From contig NZ_QSUU01000001.1 of the NCBI RefSeq assembly GCF_003439125.1, positions 247,819 through 274,140 of the forward strand: DNA of 26,322 bases. The letters run 5' to 3'. The stretch's first letter is position 1. Each line of letters starts with the position of its first letter. The DNA is from Collinsella sp. OM04-5 (GTDB taxonomy: Bacteria; Actinomycetota; Coriobacteriia; Coriobacteriales; Coriobacteriaceae). Made by a program: the position numbers and the translations under genes. Under the pieces are notes generated by a model, which was not told where the DNA came from, ran no database searches, and saw only the letters and a list, made by a program, of their open reading frames with translations. Shown here in pieces: positions 6,600 to 14,102 of the stretch.

Positions 6600-7850
6600 A
6601 TGGCAAACGAGATCTGGACCATCAAGCGTTGTCTCGAGTGGACCAAGGAGTACCTGGCCGAGCGCGGCGAGGAGCATCCCCGTCTTTCTGCCGAGTGGCT
6701 GCTGTGCGCGGCCACGGGCCTGGCGCGTATCGACTTGTATATGCGCATGGACGAGACGCTTAACGCGGCCCAGCTCGAGACCATGCACGCGGCCGTCGTT
6801 CGTCGCGCCAAAGGCGAGCCGCTGCAGTACATCACCGGCAGCACGCAGTTTCGCATGATTGACGTCGCGTGCGCTCCCGGTGTGCTCATTCCGCGCCCCG
6901 AAACCGAGATGCTCGTCGAGGAAGTCCTCAATTATCTGGATGCCGAGGTGCTGAGCCCCGAGGCCGCTGCCCGTCAGCGTGTTGAGCTGCCTTGGAACGA
7001 TGAGGTCGAGCAGGCCCGCAAAGCTGAGGCGGCGCTGGCCGACGAACGCGCGACCGCCGAGCGCCGTGCTGCCAACCTGACGGCCGCCGATGAGGCTGCG
7101 CTGGGTAGCGACGTGCTCGGTAGCCGCGCCTATGCCGAGGAGCTTGCCAATCGCGAGGCCGAGGAAGCCGCCGCGCAAGCAGCAGAAGCCGAAGCCGCAA
7201 AAGCCGCCGAGCCCGAGCTCGACGAATACGACATCGCCATCGAGGGCGCCGACCAGGAGACGGTTTCAGCTCAGGATGCCGCTGTGCCTGCCCCAGCCGA
7301 GCCCCGCACTGCCCGCGTTCTCGAGGTCGGCTGCGGCACGGGCTGTATCTCGCTCTCGATCGCCTGGGAGCGTCGCGGCCACGTCACCTGCACTGCTACC
7401 GATATCGAGCCGCGCGCCATCGACCTTGCTACCAAAAACCGCGATGCGCTTGGTCTCGCGTCCGACGAGGTCGCCTTCAGCCTCACGAACCTGGTGAGCT
7501 CCATTCCCCGTGAAGAGTGGGGCACCTTTGACGTACTCGTCTCCAACCCGCCCTACATCCCCACCGATGTCATGCGCTCGCTGCCGCACGAGGTCAAGGA
7601 CTTTGAGCCCGATCTGGCGCTCGAGGGTGGCGCCGACGGCCTCGATATCTTCCGCCGCCTGCTCAACGCGGCGCCCTACATGTTGCGCGCTGGCGGCCTC
7701 TTTGCCTGCGAGCTCTACGAGGGCGCGCTCGACGCTGCGGCCGAGCTCTGCCGCCAAGCGGGTCTGTCGGACGTGCGCATCGTCCACGACCTCACCGATC
7801 GCCCCCGCATCGTCCGAGCCATCGTCACCGAGCCCAAACAGCGCCAGTAA
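6600..7850 (+). CDS. prmC: Release factor glutamine methyltransferase with a large acidic insertion
   Basis: Methylates the glutamine of the GGQ motif in release factors using S-adenosylmethionine. The N-terminal helical domain (residues 1-95) ends in IPRPETE (97-103). The SAM-binding motif VLEVGCGTG is at 240-248 and the substrate-glutamine motif NPPY at 316-319. In typical PrmC, about 25-30 residues separate RPxTE from the SAM loop; here about 135 do. The extra roughly 110 residues (about 120-236) are rich in Ala and Glu, probably a charged helix or coiled coil. Total 416 aa against the usual 280-290. The ATG at 6600 follows GAGGGGAGGG. The insertion is in frame with normal codon use, so it is unlikely to be an assembly error. 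The family assignment is secure; the function of the insert is unknown. Confidence 0.93.
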   Translation: MANEIWTIKRCLEWTKEYLAERGEEHPRLSAEWLLCAATGLARIDLYMRMDETLNAAQLETMHAAVVRRAKGEPLQYITGSTQFRMIDVACAPGVLIPRPETEMLVEEVLNYLDAEVLSPEAAARQRVELPWNDEVEQARKAEAALADERATAERRAANLTAADEAALGSDVLGSRAYAEELANREAEEAAAQAAEAEAAKAAEPELDEYDIAIEGADQETVSAQDAAVPAPAEPRTARVLEVGCGTGCISLSIAWERRGHVTCTATDIEPRAIDLATKNRDALGLASDEVAFSLTNLVSSIPREEWGTFDVLVSNPPYIPTDVMRSLPHEVKDFEPDLALEGGADGLDIFRRLLNAAPYMLRAGGLFACELYEGALDAAAELCRQAGLSDVRIVHDLTDRPRIVRAIVTEPKQRQ

Positions 7851-7864
7851 TATTTATTAACTGG

Positions 7865-7894
7865 TTAGCAAAAATTATAAATTAGTTTATAATT
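7865..7894 (+). promoter_or_regulatory. hicAB promoter overlapped by a palindromic operator
   Basis: TTAGCA (7865-7870), a 17-bp spacer and a perfect -10 TATAAT (7888-7893). A perfect 9-bp inverted repeat, AATTATAAA (7873-7881) and TTTATAATT (7886-7894) with a 4-base centre, covers the spacer and the -10. This is where an autorepressing antitoxin would bind, so it is the likely HicB operator (inference). Confidence 0.65.
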
Positions 7895-7918
7895 AGGACG
7901 GCTGAAAGAGGTCGGCCC

Positions 7919-8104
7919 ATGCAACCTCCTACCTTTCGGGAAATCATTGCCCTACTCAAGCACGATGGATTCGTGAAGGTCGCGCAAGTCGGTAGTCATG
8001 CTAAGTATGTTTCTGGTGACCGTGTTGTCACCGTGAACGGCTCTGGTGGTGATCGACCAAAGAAGGGCACGTGGGCAAGTATTCGTCGCCAAGCTGGATG
8101 GTAG
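7919..8104 (+). CDS. hicA: HicA-family mRNA interferase toxin
   Basis: Toxin of a type II toxin-antitoxin pair; HicA proteins are small double-stranded-RNA-binding-fold ribonucleases that cleave mRNA independently of translation. The 61-aa protein shows the family pattern: N-terminal FREIIALLKHDGF helix, VGSHAKY with the catalytic histidine (His27), a VTV strand, and the basic KKGTWASIRRQAG end. The start follows GAAAGAGG. The toxin gene comes first and the antitoxin follows 11 bases after its stop, the usual hicAB order. The pair sits between prmC and tsaC, genes that are near neighbours in many Gram-positives, which suggests insertion. It is short for HicA but no conserved part is missing. 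Confidence 0.88.
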   Translation: MQPPTFREIIALLKHDGFVKVAQVGSHAKYVSGDRVVTVNGSGGDRPKKGTWASIRRQAGW

Positions 8105-8115
8105 TTGGAGGCAAA

Positions 8116-8562
8116 ATGAGGCAGCGATTTACCTATGACTGCGTTCTCATAAAAGAAGACGACGGTTACTGCGCCAGCTTCCCGCAGATTCCCGGCGCCT
8201 TTGCCGATGGCGATACGCGCGAAGACGCGATTGCCCATGCCACCGAGGCACTGATGGCGTTTTTGGCCGACGACCTCAACAACGGTTTGACTCCGGCGGG
8301 GTACGAACGCTCGGCCGAGGTCGTGGCCCTTTCAGTCGAAATCGACCACGAGGACGCTCGGGAAGCGGCGTGCCGAACATTTAAAGACGCAGCGCTGGAC
8401 CTCAAAGTCTCCGCTCCGCGGATTACCGCGCTGGTCAAAGCCGGAAAGCTCGATGTTGAACTCGTCGACGGCCGTCGGATGATAACGATAGACAGTATCG
8501 AGCGTTACGCCGCCCAAGAACGTCACGCCGGCAGGCCAAAGAAGTTCGTCGCAGTCCAATAA
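8116..8562 (+). CDS. hicB: HicB-family antitoxin with C-terminal HTH-like domain
   Basis: Antitoxin partner of HicA, 148 aa. Residues 1-75 are the HicB partial-RNase-H-like fold: TYDCVLIKEDDGYCASFPQIPG followed by ADGDTREDAIAHATEAL. Residues 85-135 look like a helix-turn-helix of the excisionase/MerR-like kind (VSAPRITALVKAGKLDVELVDGRRM, then a helix with SIERYAAQE). HicB proteins more often end in a ribbon-helix-helix or Cro-like domain, so this pairing is less usual. The ATG at 8116 is preferred over 8071 because TTGGAGGCAAA precedes it and the longer frame would overlap hicA. The DNA-binding tail fits repression at the palindrome at 7873-7894. Confidence 0.85.
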   Translation: MRQRFTYDCVLIKEDDGYCASFPQIPGAFADGDTREDAIAHATEALMAFLADDLNNGLTPAGYERSAEVVALSVEIDHEDAREAACRTFKDAALDLKVSAPRITALVKAGKLDVELVDGRRMITIDSIERYAAQERHAGRPKKFVAVQ

Positions 8563-8608
8563 CCCCCTCACTTTCACCGACTACTAGAGCCGCTCACCAA
8601 ACCAACAT

Positions 8609-8679
8609 GCGCTCTGGGCAAATAGGTTGAACGTTTCGTGCGAGAATGCCCCACAGTAAACAAACTTGCACCAGAGCGT
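8609..8679. repeat. Inverted repeat in the tsaC leader
   Basis: GCGCTCTGG (8609-8617) and CCAGAGCGT (8671-8679) can pair over nine positions (one G.T) across 53 bases, just upstream of the tsaC start. The sequence CAGAGCG is also in the outer stem of repeat copy A, but the rest does not align with that family. It could be a leader-RNA structure or chance. Confidence 0.3.
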
Positions 8680-8696
8680 AAGGGGCTGGCATACAC

Positions 8697-9440
8697 ATGC
8701 AGACGGTCTATCGGGTATACGAGGGAACGCGCGAGCCGCATCGGCTTGCCGTCGAGCGCACGGCCGAGGTGCTCGGCCGCGGCGGCCTGGCTTTGATCCC
8801 GACCGAGACCGTCTACGGTGTCGCCGTGGCAGTCAACGCCTTCTCGGACGCCGTGCCCCAAGATACAAGCGAATTCCCATCGTGGCCGCGCGATCCGCAG
8901 GCTGCCGTCAATGGCGCCGCAGTTCCTGCGCTCGGCACCGGCTATCGCCGTATCTTCACTCTCAAGCAACGTGAACTCACGCAAACCGTCGCTTGGCTGG
9001 TCGATGGCGTCGAAGCACTCGACCGCTATGGCGTGGATATCCCGGAAGATGCCCGCATACTCGCGCGACGATGCTGGCCGGGAGCCCTGACTATCGTGGT
9101 CAAGGCAGCTCCCTGCGTGCCGACCTTTATGCGCGCTGCCGACGACACGGTGGCACTTCGCGCTTCGGCCTCGCCCGTGGTGCAGGCGCTCATTCGCGCC
9201 TGTGGCAGCCCCCTTGCCTGCACCAGCGCCAACACGCATGGCGCGCCCGCGCCGGCAAGTTTTATCACGGTGGAGGGTCGCATCCTGGAGGGGGTCGATG
9301 TTGCCGTCGACGCCGGTGAGACCCCGTGTCGCGACGCCTCGACCATCGTGTCGTTTCAGCACGGCGAGCTCCAGATCCTGCGCCAAGGCGCACTTCCCGC
9401 ATCAGAGATCGAACGGGTCCTGTCCGACCCGATGCAATAG
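8697..9440 (+). CDS. tsaC: Threonylcarbamoyl-AMP synthase (TsaC/YrdC/Sua5 family)
   Basis: Makes threonylcarbamoyl-AMP from threonine, bicarbonate and ATP, the first step of tRNA t6A37 modification. The YrdC fold is recognised by PTETVYG (residues 35-41), the KxR motif KQR (90-92), WPGALTIVVK, VALRAS and the SAN motif in CTSANTHG. In E. coli TsaC about 20 residues separate PTE.VFG from KQR; here about 50 do, because of an extra loop at about 50-80. The residues after KQR (ELTQTVAWLV) differ from the usual P..KPL pattern. At 247 aa it lacks the Sua5 C-terminal domain. AGGGG lies 11-12 bases before the ATG, rather far. The stop is 13 bases from glpK, so they are likely co-transcribed. Confidence 0.88.
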   Translation: MQTVYRVYEGTREPHRLAVERTAEVLGRGGLALIPTETVYGVAVAVNAFSDAVPQDTSEFPSWPRDPQAAVNGAAVPALGTGYRRIFTLKQRELTQTVAWLVDGVEALDRYGVDIPEDARILARRCWPGALTIVVKAAPCVPTFMRAADDTVALRASASPVVQALIRACGSPLACTSANTHGAPAPASFITVEGRILEGVDVAVDAGETPCRDASTIVSFQHGELQILRQGALPASEIERVLSDPMQ

Positions 9441-9453
9441 AAAGGTTTAAGCG

Positions 9454-10995
9454 ATGTCGTTGAATCTGGGCAGCCTGGGCATGGAAGATGCCTCGTTTGA
9501 CTTTGGCGGTTCCTACATCATGGCGCTCGACTGCGGCACCACCTCGGTACTTGCGACCATCGTCGACGAGTACGGCTGCATCGTCGCGCAGGCACGTCGC
9601 AGCGTCAAAACCAGCTTTCCGCGTCCCGGCTGGGTGGAGCAAGACCCCATGGCGGTCCTTGCTAGCCAGATCGCCGTCATGATGGAAGTCCAGTTTAAGA
9701 GCGGTATCCACTCCGACCGCATTGCCGCCATCGGCATCTCCAACCAGCGCGAGACCACGGTGGTCTGGGATCGCGTGAGCGGTCAGCCGATCTATAACGC
9801 TATCGTATGGCAGTGCCGCCGTACCGCACCTCTGATCGACGAGCTTGTCGAGCAGGGCTCAGAAGGGCTGGTGCGCTCCCGCACGGGACTCACGCTCGAC
9901 CCGTATTTCTCGGCCTCCAAGGTGCAGTGGATTCTCGACAACGTCGACGGCGCACGCGAAAGCGCGGCGGCGGGCGACCTCATGTTTGGCACCATCGACA
10001 CCTGGCTCATCTACAACCTCACCGGCGGCCAGGTCTTTGCCACCGACTACACCAATGCCAGCCGCACGGCACTCTTTAATATCCATACGCTCGATTGGGA
10101 CGACGACCTGCTGGCACTCTTTGACGTTCCACGTTCCATGATGCCCGAGGTTCGCTGGAGCTCGGGCGACTACGGCCGCGTCGCGAGCGACATCATGACC
10201 AACATGCCGCCCATCATGGGCGTGGCGGGTGACCAACAGGCGTCGCTGTTCGGCCACTGCTGTTTCCGTCCCGGCCAGACCAAAAACACCTATGGCACGG
10301 GTTGCTTTATGCTCATGAACACCGGCGACGAGATCGTCGAATCCAAGAATGGCCTGGTCTCCACCATCGGTATCGCTGCGGACGGCAAAGTCAGCTATGC
10401 GCTCGAGGGCTCTATTTTTGCCGCCGGCTCAACGATGAACTGGCTTCGCAACAACATGGGCATCATCTCGAGCGTGAGCGAGTCGGCACAACTCGCTGCT
10501 TCGATTAGCGACAACGAGGGCTGCTACTTCGTTCCCGCCTTTGCGGGTTTGGGTGCTCCCTGGTGGGACCCGCATGCTCGCGGTATCGTGTGCGGTCTGA
10601 CCGGCGCCTCGAGCCGTGCGACCATCGTACGTGCCGCCTGCGAATCCATGGCATATCAGAGCTACGACGTGCTGCGCGCCATGGAGCAGGACGTGGGGCT
10701 TTCGATTGAGCGCCTGTCTGTCGATGGCGGTGCCTCGCGCAACGAGTTCATCATGCAATTCCAGGCCGACCTGCTGGATATCCCCGTGCTGCAATGCGAG
10801 ACGGTGGAGACCACGGCAATCGGTGCCGCGTACTTGGCGGGTCTTGCCGTCGGCTATTGGGAAGACCTGGAAGAGCTGGAGCAAAATGCCCAGATCGTTA
10901 GGACCTTCCTTCCCCACATGTCCGCCGAGCGCCGCGAGCAAAACCTTGCGGGCTGGCGTGATGCAGTCAGGCGCTCGCTCAGCACCTCACAGTAG
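9454..10995 (+). CDS. glpK: Glycerol kinase
   Basis: FGGY-family kinase making sn-glycerol 3-phosphate from glycerol and ATP, 513 aa. Family landmarks: ALDCGTTS phosphate loop (residues 24-31; the usual ALDQGTTS has Gln), SNQRETTVVW and NAIVWQCRRTA (glycerol-contacting Arg-Glu and Trp), DPYFSASK, TDYTNASRT, GVAGDQQASLFG (Asp of the active site), NTYGTGCF, LEGSIFAAGS and the C-terminal VDGGASRNEFIMQFQAD. The ATG at 9454 follows AAAGG and gives about 15 residues more than E. coli GlpK; an alternative start at 9481 lacks a clear ribosome-binding site. No glpF or glpD lies nearby. It sits between tsaC and upp, where other Gram-positives have different genes, so its presence here looks like a local rearrangement. 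Confidence 0.93.
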   Translation: MSLNLGSLGMEDASFDFGGSYIMALDCGTTSVLATIVDEYGCIVAQARRSVKTSFPRPGWVEQDPMAVLASQIAVMMEVQFKSGIHSDRIAAIGISNQRETTVVWDRVSGQPIYNAIVWQCRRTAPLIDELVEQGSEGLVRSRTGLTLDPYFSASKVQWILDNVDGARESAAAGDLMFGTIDTWLIYNLTGGQVFATDYTNASRTALFNIHTLDWDDDLLALFDVPRSMMPEVRWSSGDYGRVASDIMTNMPPIMGVAGDQQASLFGHCCFRPGQTKNTYGTGCFMLMNTGDEIVESKNGLVSTIGIAADGKVSYALEGSIFAAGSTMNWLRNNMGIISSVSESAQLAASISDNEGCYFVPAFAGLGAPWWDPHARGIVCGLTGASSRATIVRAACESMAYQSYDVLRAMEQDVGLSIERLSVDGGASRNEFIMQFQADLLDIPVLQCETVETTAIGAAYLAGLAVGYWEDLEELEQNAQIVRTFLPHMSAERREQNLAGWRDAVRRSLSTSQ

Positions 10996-11080
10996 GGCTG
11001 CGATGGGCTGCTCGATACAACAAACCGCTAAACTAATGCATGGCGTGCGGCGGCAACATTGCTGCGCGCCTTGTCAGCAA

Positions 11081-11095
11081 GGCCGTTTTGCGGCC
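11081..11095 (+). promoter_or_regulatory. Small hairpin in the upp leader
   Basis: GGCCG (11081-11085) and CGGCC (11091-11095) flank TTTTG, nine bases before the AAAGGGG ribosome-binding site of upp. It might modulate upp expression. No clear promoter hexamers were found in 10996-11118. Confidence 0.25.
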
Positions 11096-11118
11096 GCAAC
11101 GAAAGGGGCAATCAATCC

Positions 11119-11766
11119 ATGACCGTCACCTACGATGCGTCCCGTGTGACGCTTGTCGATCACCCGCTCGTCCAGCACAAGCTGTCGATCCTGCGCGACA
11201 AAAACACCGGCACCAACCAGTTCCGCCAGCTCGTGCGCGAACTCGCGCTTTTTGACGGCTACGAGGCCATGCGCGACCTGCCTATGGAAGACGTCGAGGT
11301 CGAGACCCCCATCACTACCGCCACGTTCAAACAGCTTGCCGGCAAGAAACTCGCCATCGTGCCCATCCTGCGTGCGGGCCTTGGCATGGTCGACGGCATC
11401 CTCGACCTGGTGCCCTCCGCTCGCGTGGGTCACATCGGCATGGAGCGCGACGAGGTCACCCACGAGCCGCACGAGTATTACTGCAAGATGCCCAAGGATA
11501 TCGACCAGCGCATCTGCCTGGTCGTCGACCCCATGCTTGCCACGGGCGGTTCGGCCGAGATGGCCATCAGCTACCTGCGCGAGCGCGGTGTCAAGGACAT
11601 CCGCATGCTGTGCATCGTCGCGGCCCCCGAGGGCCTCAAGTCGCTGACCGAGAAGGACCCAGATGTGCATATCTATACCTGCGCCATCGACGACCATCTC
11701 AACGAGGCTGCCTACATCGTTCCCGGCCTCGGCGACGCCGGCGACCGCATCTACGGCACGCTCTAG
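11119..11766 (+). CDS. upp: Uracil phosphoribosyltransferase
   Basis: Pyrimidine salvage enzyme converting uracil and PRPP to UMP. Length 215 aa, close to the bacterial norm (about 209). Recognised by [18 protein letters not shown] at the N-terminus, [27 protein letters not shown], the PRPP-binding loop [10 protein letters not shown] (starting at Asp137) and the C-terminal [13 protein letters not shown] uracil-binding segment. The ATG at 11119 follows GAAAGGGG; the longer frame from 11059 runs through a hairpin and is rejected. Adjacency of upp to the ATP synthase operon is common in Gram-positive bacteria. Confidence 0.96.
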   Translation: MTVTYDASRVTLVDHPLVQHKLSILRDKNTGTNQFRQLVRELALFDGYEAMRDLPMEDVEVETPITTATFKQLAGKKLAIVPILRAGLGMVDGILDLVPSARVGHIGMERDEVTHEPHEYYCKMPKDIDQRICLVVDPMLATGGSAEMAISYLRERGVKDIRMLCIVAAPEGLKSLTEKDPDVHIYTCAIDDHLNEAAYIVPGLGDAGDRIYGTL

Positions 11767-11807
11767 TCGCTGGGCTAAACGGCCGCGGCTGCAAATACGA
11801 AGAAACG

Positions 11808-11842
11808 GTGCGCGCGGACGAACAAAAGGCGACCGCGCGCAC
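11808..11842 (+). terminator. GC-rich hairpin after upp
   Basis: GTGCGCGCGG (11808-11817) pairs perfectly with CCGCGCGCAC (11833-11842) across a 15-base loop. No T-tract follows. It probably marks the end of upp transcription or protects its 3' end. The rest of 11767-12046 holds this hairpin, a smaller one at 11941-11959 (AACCGA with TCGGTT) and the atp promoter. Confidence 0.45.
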
Positions 11843-11957
11843 TCCTGCTAACGGACGTTTTGCCCTGCAGGGTTCGAGAAAAACGTATTACCGTACCTGC
11901 GGCATAAAGAAGGTCTTAAGAAAACGAACAGGTGCGTATTAACCGATGCTTTTTCGG

Positions 11958-11985
11958 TTGTACTTTAGCGATTGGCTCGTACAAT
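11958..11985 (+). promoter_or_regulatory. Promoter of the ATP synthase operon
   Basis: TTGTAC (11958-11963), a 16-bp spacer and TACAAT (11980-11985) make a good sigma-70-type promoter about 60 bases before the first start codon. The small hairpin 11941-11959 overlaps the first two bases of the -35. Confidence 0.6.
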
Positions 11986-12046
11986 AGTCACCAATGTTTG
12001 GCGGGAACTGTTCTGTGAAGCGTTAAAAAGGAAAGTGAGGACGCCA

Positions 12047-12358
12047 GTGTTTCAGATAGCCGATCTGCTCGCTATCGTTGCAGGCGCCATCGCGGGCGCA
12101 ATTGCCTTCCTTCCCTTTGTCTTTACGCTCAAGCCGGTTCTTGACGATAAACAGAATGCGGACATGCTCAAGGGTATGGTGAGTCTGGCGGTCTCGGCAA
12201 TCGCCCTGCTCGTCTTTACCTTGGTTGTGTTTGTGTTGTTCGGAGAGGCATTTCGCATGTTCCTCCTGGGCGAGGCGATCGGCTTCGTGGCCTTTATGGC
12301 CGCCTGCGCGGTTCGTGTCGCCAAGGCGCTGCGAGATCCTCATGAGGTCGAAAGGTAA
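12047..12358 (+). CDS. Small membrane protein at the head of the atp operon (AtpI-like position)
   Basis: A 103-aa hydrophobic protein with about three membrane segments: LLAIVAGAIAGAIAFLPFVF, MVSLAVSAIALLVFTLVVFVLF and EAIGFVAFMAACAV, ending in a charged tail. It occupies the place of atpI, whose products help assemble the c-ring or handle Mg2+, but I see no residue pattern that proves homology. The GTG at 12047 is favoured because GTGAGG lies six bases upstream; GTG 12035 has its ribosome-binding site too close, and the in-frame start near 11972 overlaps the promoter. The stop is three bases from the atpB start, so translation is probably coupled. Confidence 0.75.
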   Translation: MFQIADLLAIVAGAIAGAIAFLPFVFTLKPVLDDKQNADMLKGMVSLAVSAIALLVFTLVVFVLFGEAFRMFLLGEAIGFVAFMAACAVRVAKALRDPHEVER

Positions 12359-12361
12359 GTC

Positions 12362-13165
12362 GTGGAAATTTTTGAAAAGCTGCCTGATGAGATTAATCAT
12401 CTGGTCAGCGAGTTCAGCTCCACCCCTGTCGTGGGCGATCTGAGCTGCGGCATCACGCAGTACTCGTTTTGGCTGATCGTCTCCACGATCGTGCTCCTGA
12501 TCGTCCTGGCCGTGTTCAAGAAGAAGCAGACCCTGGTTCCCAAGGGCTTCTTCGTCAACGGTTTCGAGTACATCATCGAGTACGTCGAGAACGATATCGG
12601 CAAGGGTGTCGTGGGTGAGAACTGGAAGAAGCACTTCCCGTTCCTGTGCTCGCTTTTCCTGTTCATCCTGATCAATAACATGATCGGCCTGATTCCGGGA
12701 ATGAAGCCCGGCACCGGCGCAATCGGCTCCACCGCCGCACTCGCCATTTTCGCCTTCGTGTACTTCATCTACTACGGATGCAAGGCTCACGGCGTGATCG
12801 GCTACATCAAGAGCCTCGCCCCGCAGGGCGTGAGCTTCCCGATGAACGTGCTCGTGTGGGTCGTCGAGCTTTTCTCGACCTTCCTGCGTCTCATCACGCT
12901 TGCCGTCCGTCTGTTCTGCAACATGTTCGCAGGACACGTGGTCATGGGCTCGTTCGCCATCATGGCGAGCATGTTCATGCAGCCGCTGCTTCAGCAGGTT
13001 TCCGCGGCCCACGCCGTTGGCGCCCTGCCTTCGCTAGCCTGGCTTGCCATCCTCATCCTGATCTATGCGATCGAGCTTGTGGTCGGCGCCATCCAGGCTT
13101 ACGTCTTCACGGTCCTTACCGCCGTGTATGTCTCTGAGGCAGAGGAGGTCGCGGAGGAGGAGTAG
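12362..13165 (+). CDS. atpB: ATP synthase Fo subunit a
   Basis: Membrane subunit forming the proton half-channels against the c-ring. Length 267 aa with five to six hydrophobic helices. The essential arginine is Arg183 in LAVRLFCNMFAGH (E. coli LALRLFGNMYAGE). Other signatures are NNMIGLIPG and the C-terminal AIQAYVFTVLTAVY. It starts with GTG; AAAGG overlaps the end of the preceding gene. The 124-bp gap to atpE is the longest in the operon and contains a weak 5-bp hairpin within 13205-13240, perhaps a processing or regulation point. Confidence 0.96.
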   Translation: MEIFEKLPDEINHLVSEFSSTPVVGDLSCGITQYSFWLIVSTIVLLIVLAVFKKKQTLVPKGFFVNGFEYIIEYVENDIGKGVVGENWKKHFPFLCSLFLFILINNMIGLIPGMKPGTGAIGSTAALAIFAFVYFIYYGCKAHGVIGYIKSLAPQGVSFPMNVLVWVVELFSTFLRLITLAVRLFCNMFAGHVVMGSFAIMASMFMQPLLQQVSAAHAVGALPSLAWLAILILIYAIELVVGAIQAYVFTVLTAVYVSEAEEVAEEE

Positions 13166-13289
13166 CCTTCCGCTCGCGCCTTAAAGGTAAGCAATTCGTT
13201 AAACCGCCGGTGCCCGTACCCATGGAGCCCGGCAGTTATAAAAAAGGTTATCCTGCGTGAAATAAGACACGCACGACAAAGGAGGAATC

Positions 13290-13484
13290 GTGGGAGTTAT
13301 CGGTTACGGTCTCGGTGTTATCGGCGCTGGTCTTGCTATCGGCCTGTCTGCTCTGGGTGCTACGGGTGCTATGGCCCGTCAGCCTGAGGTCCAGGGCCGC
13401 GTGTTCACCGTCTTCATCATGGGCTCCGCCTTCGGCGAGGCTCTGGCTCTGATCGGCTTCGTTGTCGCGCTGATCGTTAAATAG
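13290..13484 (+). CDS. atpE: ATP synthase Fo subunit c (short form)
   Basis: Proteolipid whose ring rotates as ions pass. Two glycine- and alanine-rich helices flank the polar loop ARQPE (residues 29-33); the ion-binding carboxylate is Glu50 in GSAFGEALALIGF. Only 64 aa against the usual 70-85, because helix 1 starts at residue 2. The GTG start is firm: GGAGG lies directly upstream, a stop codon (TAA at 13263) closes the frame above, and no other start lies between. Residues after the glutamate are Ala-Leu rather than the Ser/Thr of Na+-type rings, which suggests H+ coupling (inference). Confidence 0.93.
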   Translation: MGVIGYGLGVIGAGLAIGLSALGATGAMARQPEVQGRVFTVFIMGSAFGEALALIGFVVALIVK

Positions 13485-13499
13485 CACGGAGCGTCAAGT

Positions 13500-14102
13500 A
13501 TGAATCTTTCATCCCAGAAGAGCGCGATCGCACTCTCCGCGTCCGCGGCCGCGCTGCTCATGCCGGTTTCCGCGTTCGCTGAGGACGGCGCTGCCGGTGC
13601 GGACATCCTCATCCCTAAGATGGCGGAGTTCATCCCGGCGCTTATCGCCTTCCTGATTATCTGGATCGTGCTGGCCAAGGTCGCCCTGCCGGGCATCATG
13701 AAAACCATGGAGGAGCGCGGCAAGAAGATCGAGGAGAGCCTCGACGAGGCCGAGAAGACCAAGCAGGAGGCTATCGCCAAGCGCGCTGAGTCCGACTCGA
13801 TCGTCACCGACGCCCGTCGTCAGGCTGCCGACATCGTTCTCGAGGCCCGTAAGGACGCCGAGTCCGAGCGCGCCCGTATCATCGAGGCTGCTCACAAGGA
13901 GGCCGAGGAGATCATCGCCAAGGCCCATACGACCGTCGAGGACGAGCGCAAGTCCATTTACGCCGGTGCCGCGAGCTCCATCGCCGACCTGTCCGTTGCC
14001 GTCGCCACCAAGATCGTGGGCGAGGCACTCGAGGACGATGCCGAGCAGAAGAAGCTCATCGAGCGCTACATCCAGGAAGCAGGTAGCCTGAATGCCGACT
14101 AG
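13500..14102 (+). CDS. atpF: ATP synthase Fo subunit b with signal-peptide-like N-terminus
   Basis: Peripheral-stalk subunit linking Fo to F1, 200 aa. The usual single membrane anchor (FIPALIAFLIIWIVLAKVALP) is at about residues 42-62, followed by a long charged helix (EERGKKIEESLDEAEKTKQEA onward) typical of subunit b. Before the anchor lies a second hydrophobic stretch ending VSAFAED that looks like a cleavable signal peptide (AFA cut site near residue 28), which E. coli AtpF lacks. The ATG follows GGAG. It overlaps atpH by 11 bases, implying coupled translation. Confidence 0.93.
   Translation: MNLSSQKSAIALSASAAALLMPVSAFAEDGAAGADILIPKMAEFIPALIAFLIIWIVLAKVALPGIMKTMEERGKKIEESLDEAEKTKQEAIAKRAESDSIVTDARRQAADIVLEARKDAESERARIIEAAHKEAEEIIAKAHTTVEDERKSIYAGAASSIADLSVAVATKIVGEALEDDAEQKKLIERYIQEAGSLNAD

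Noticed and set aside
8609..8679. tsaC leader inverted repeat considered as a fifth copy of the structured element
   Set aside because: Only the CAGAGCG stem segment is shared. The box GACGCTGC and the conserved joints are missing on both strands.
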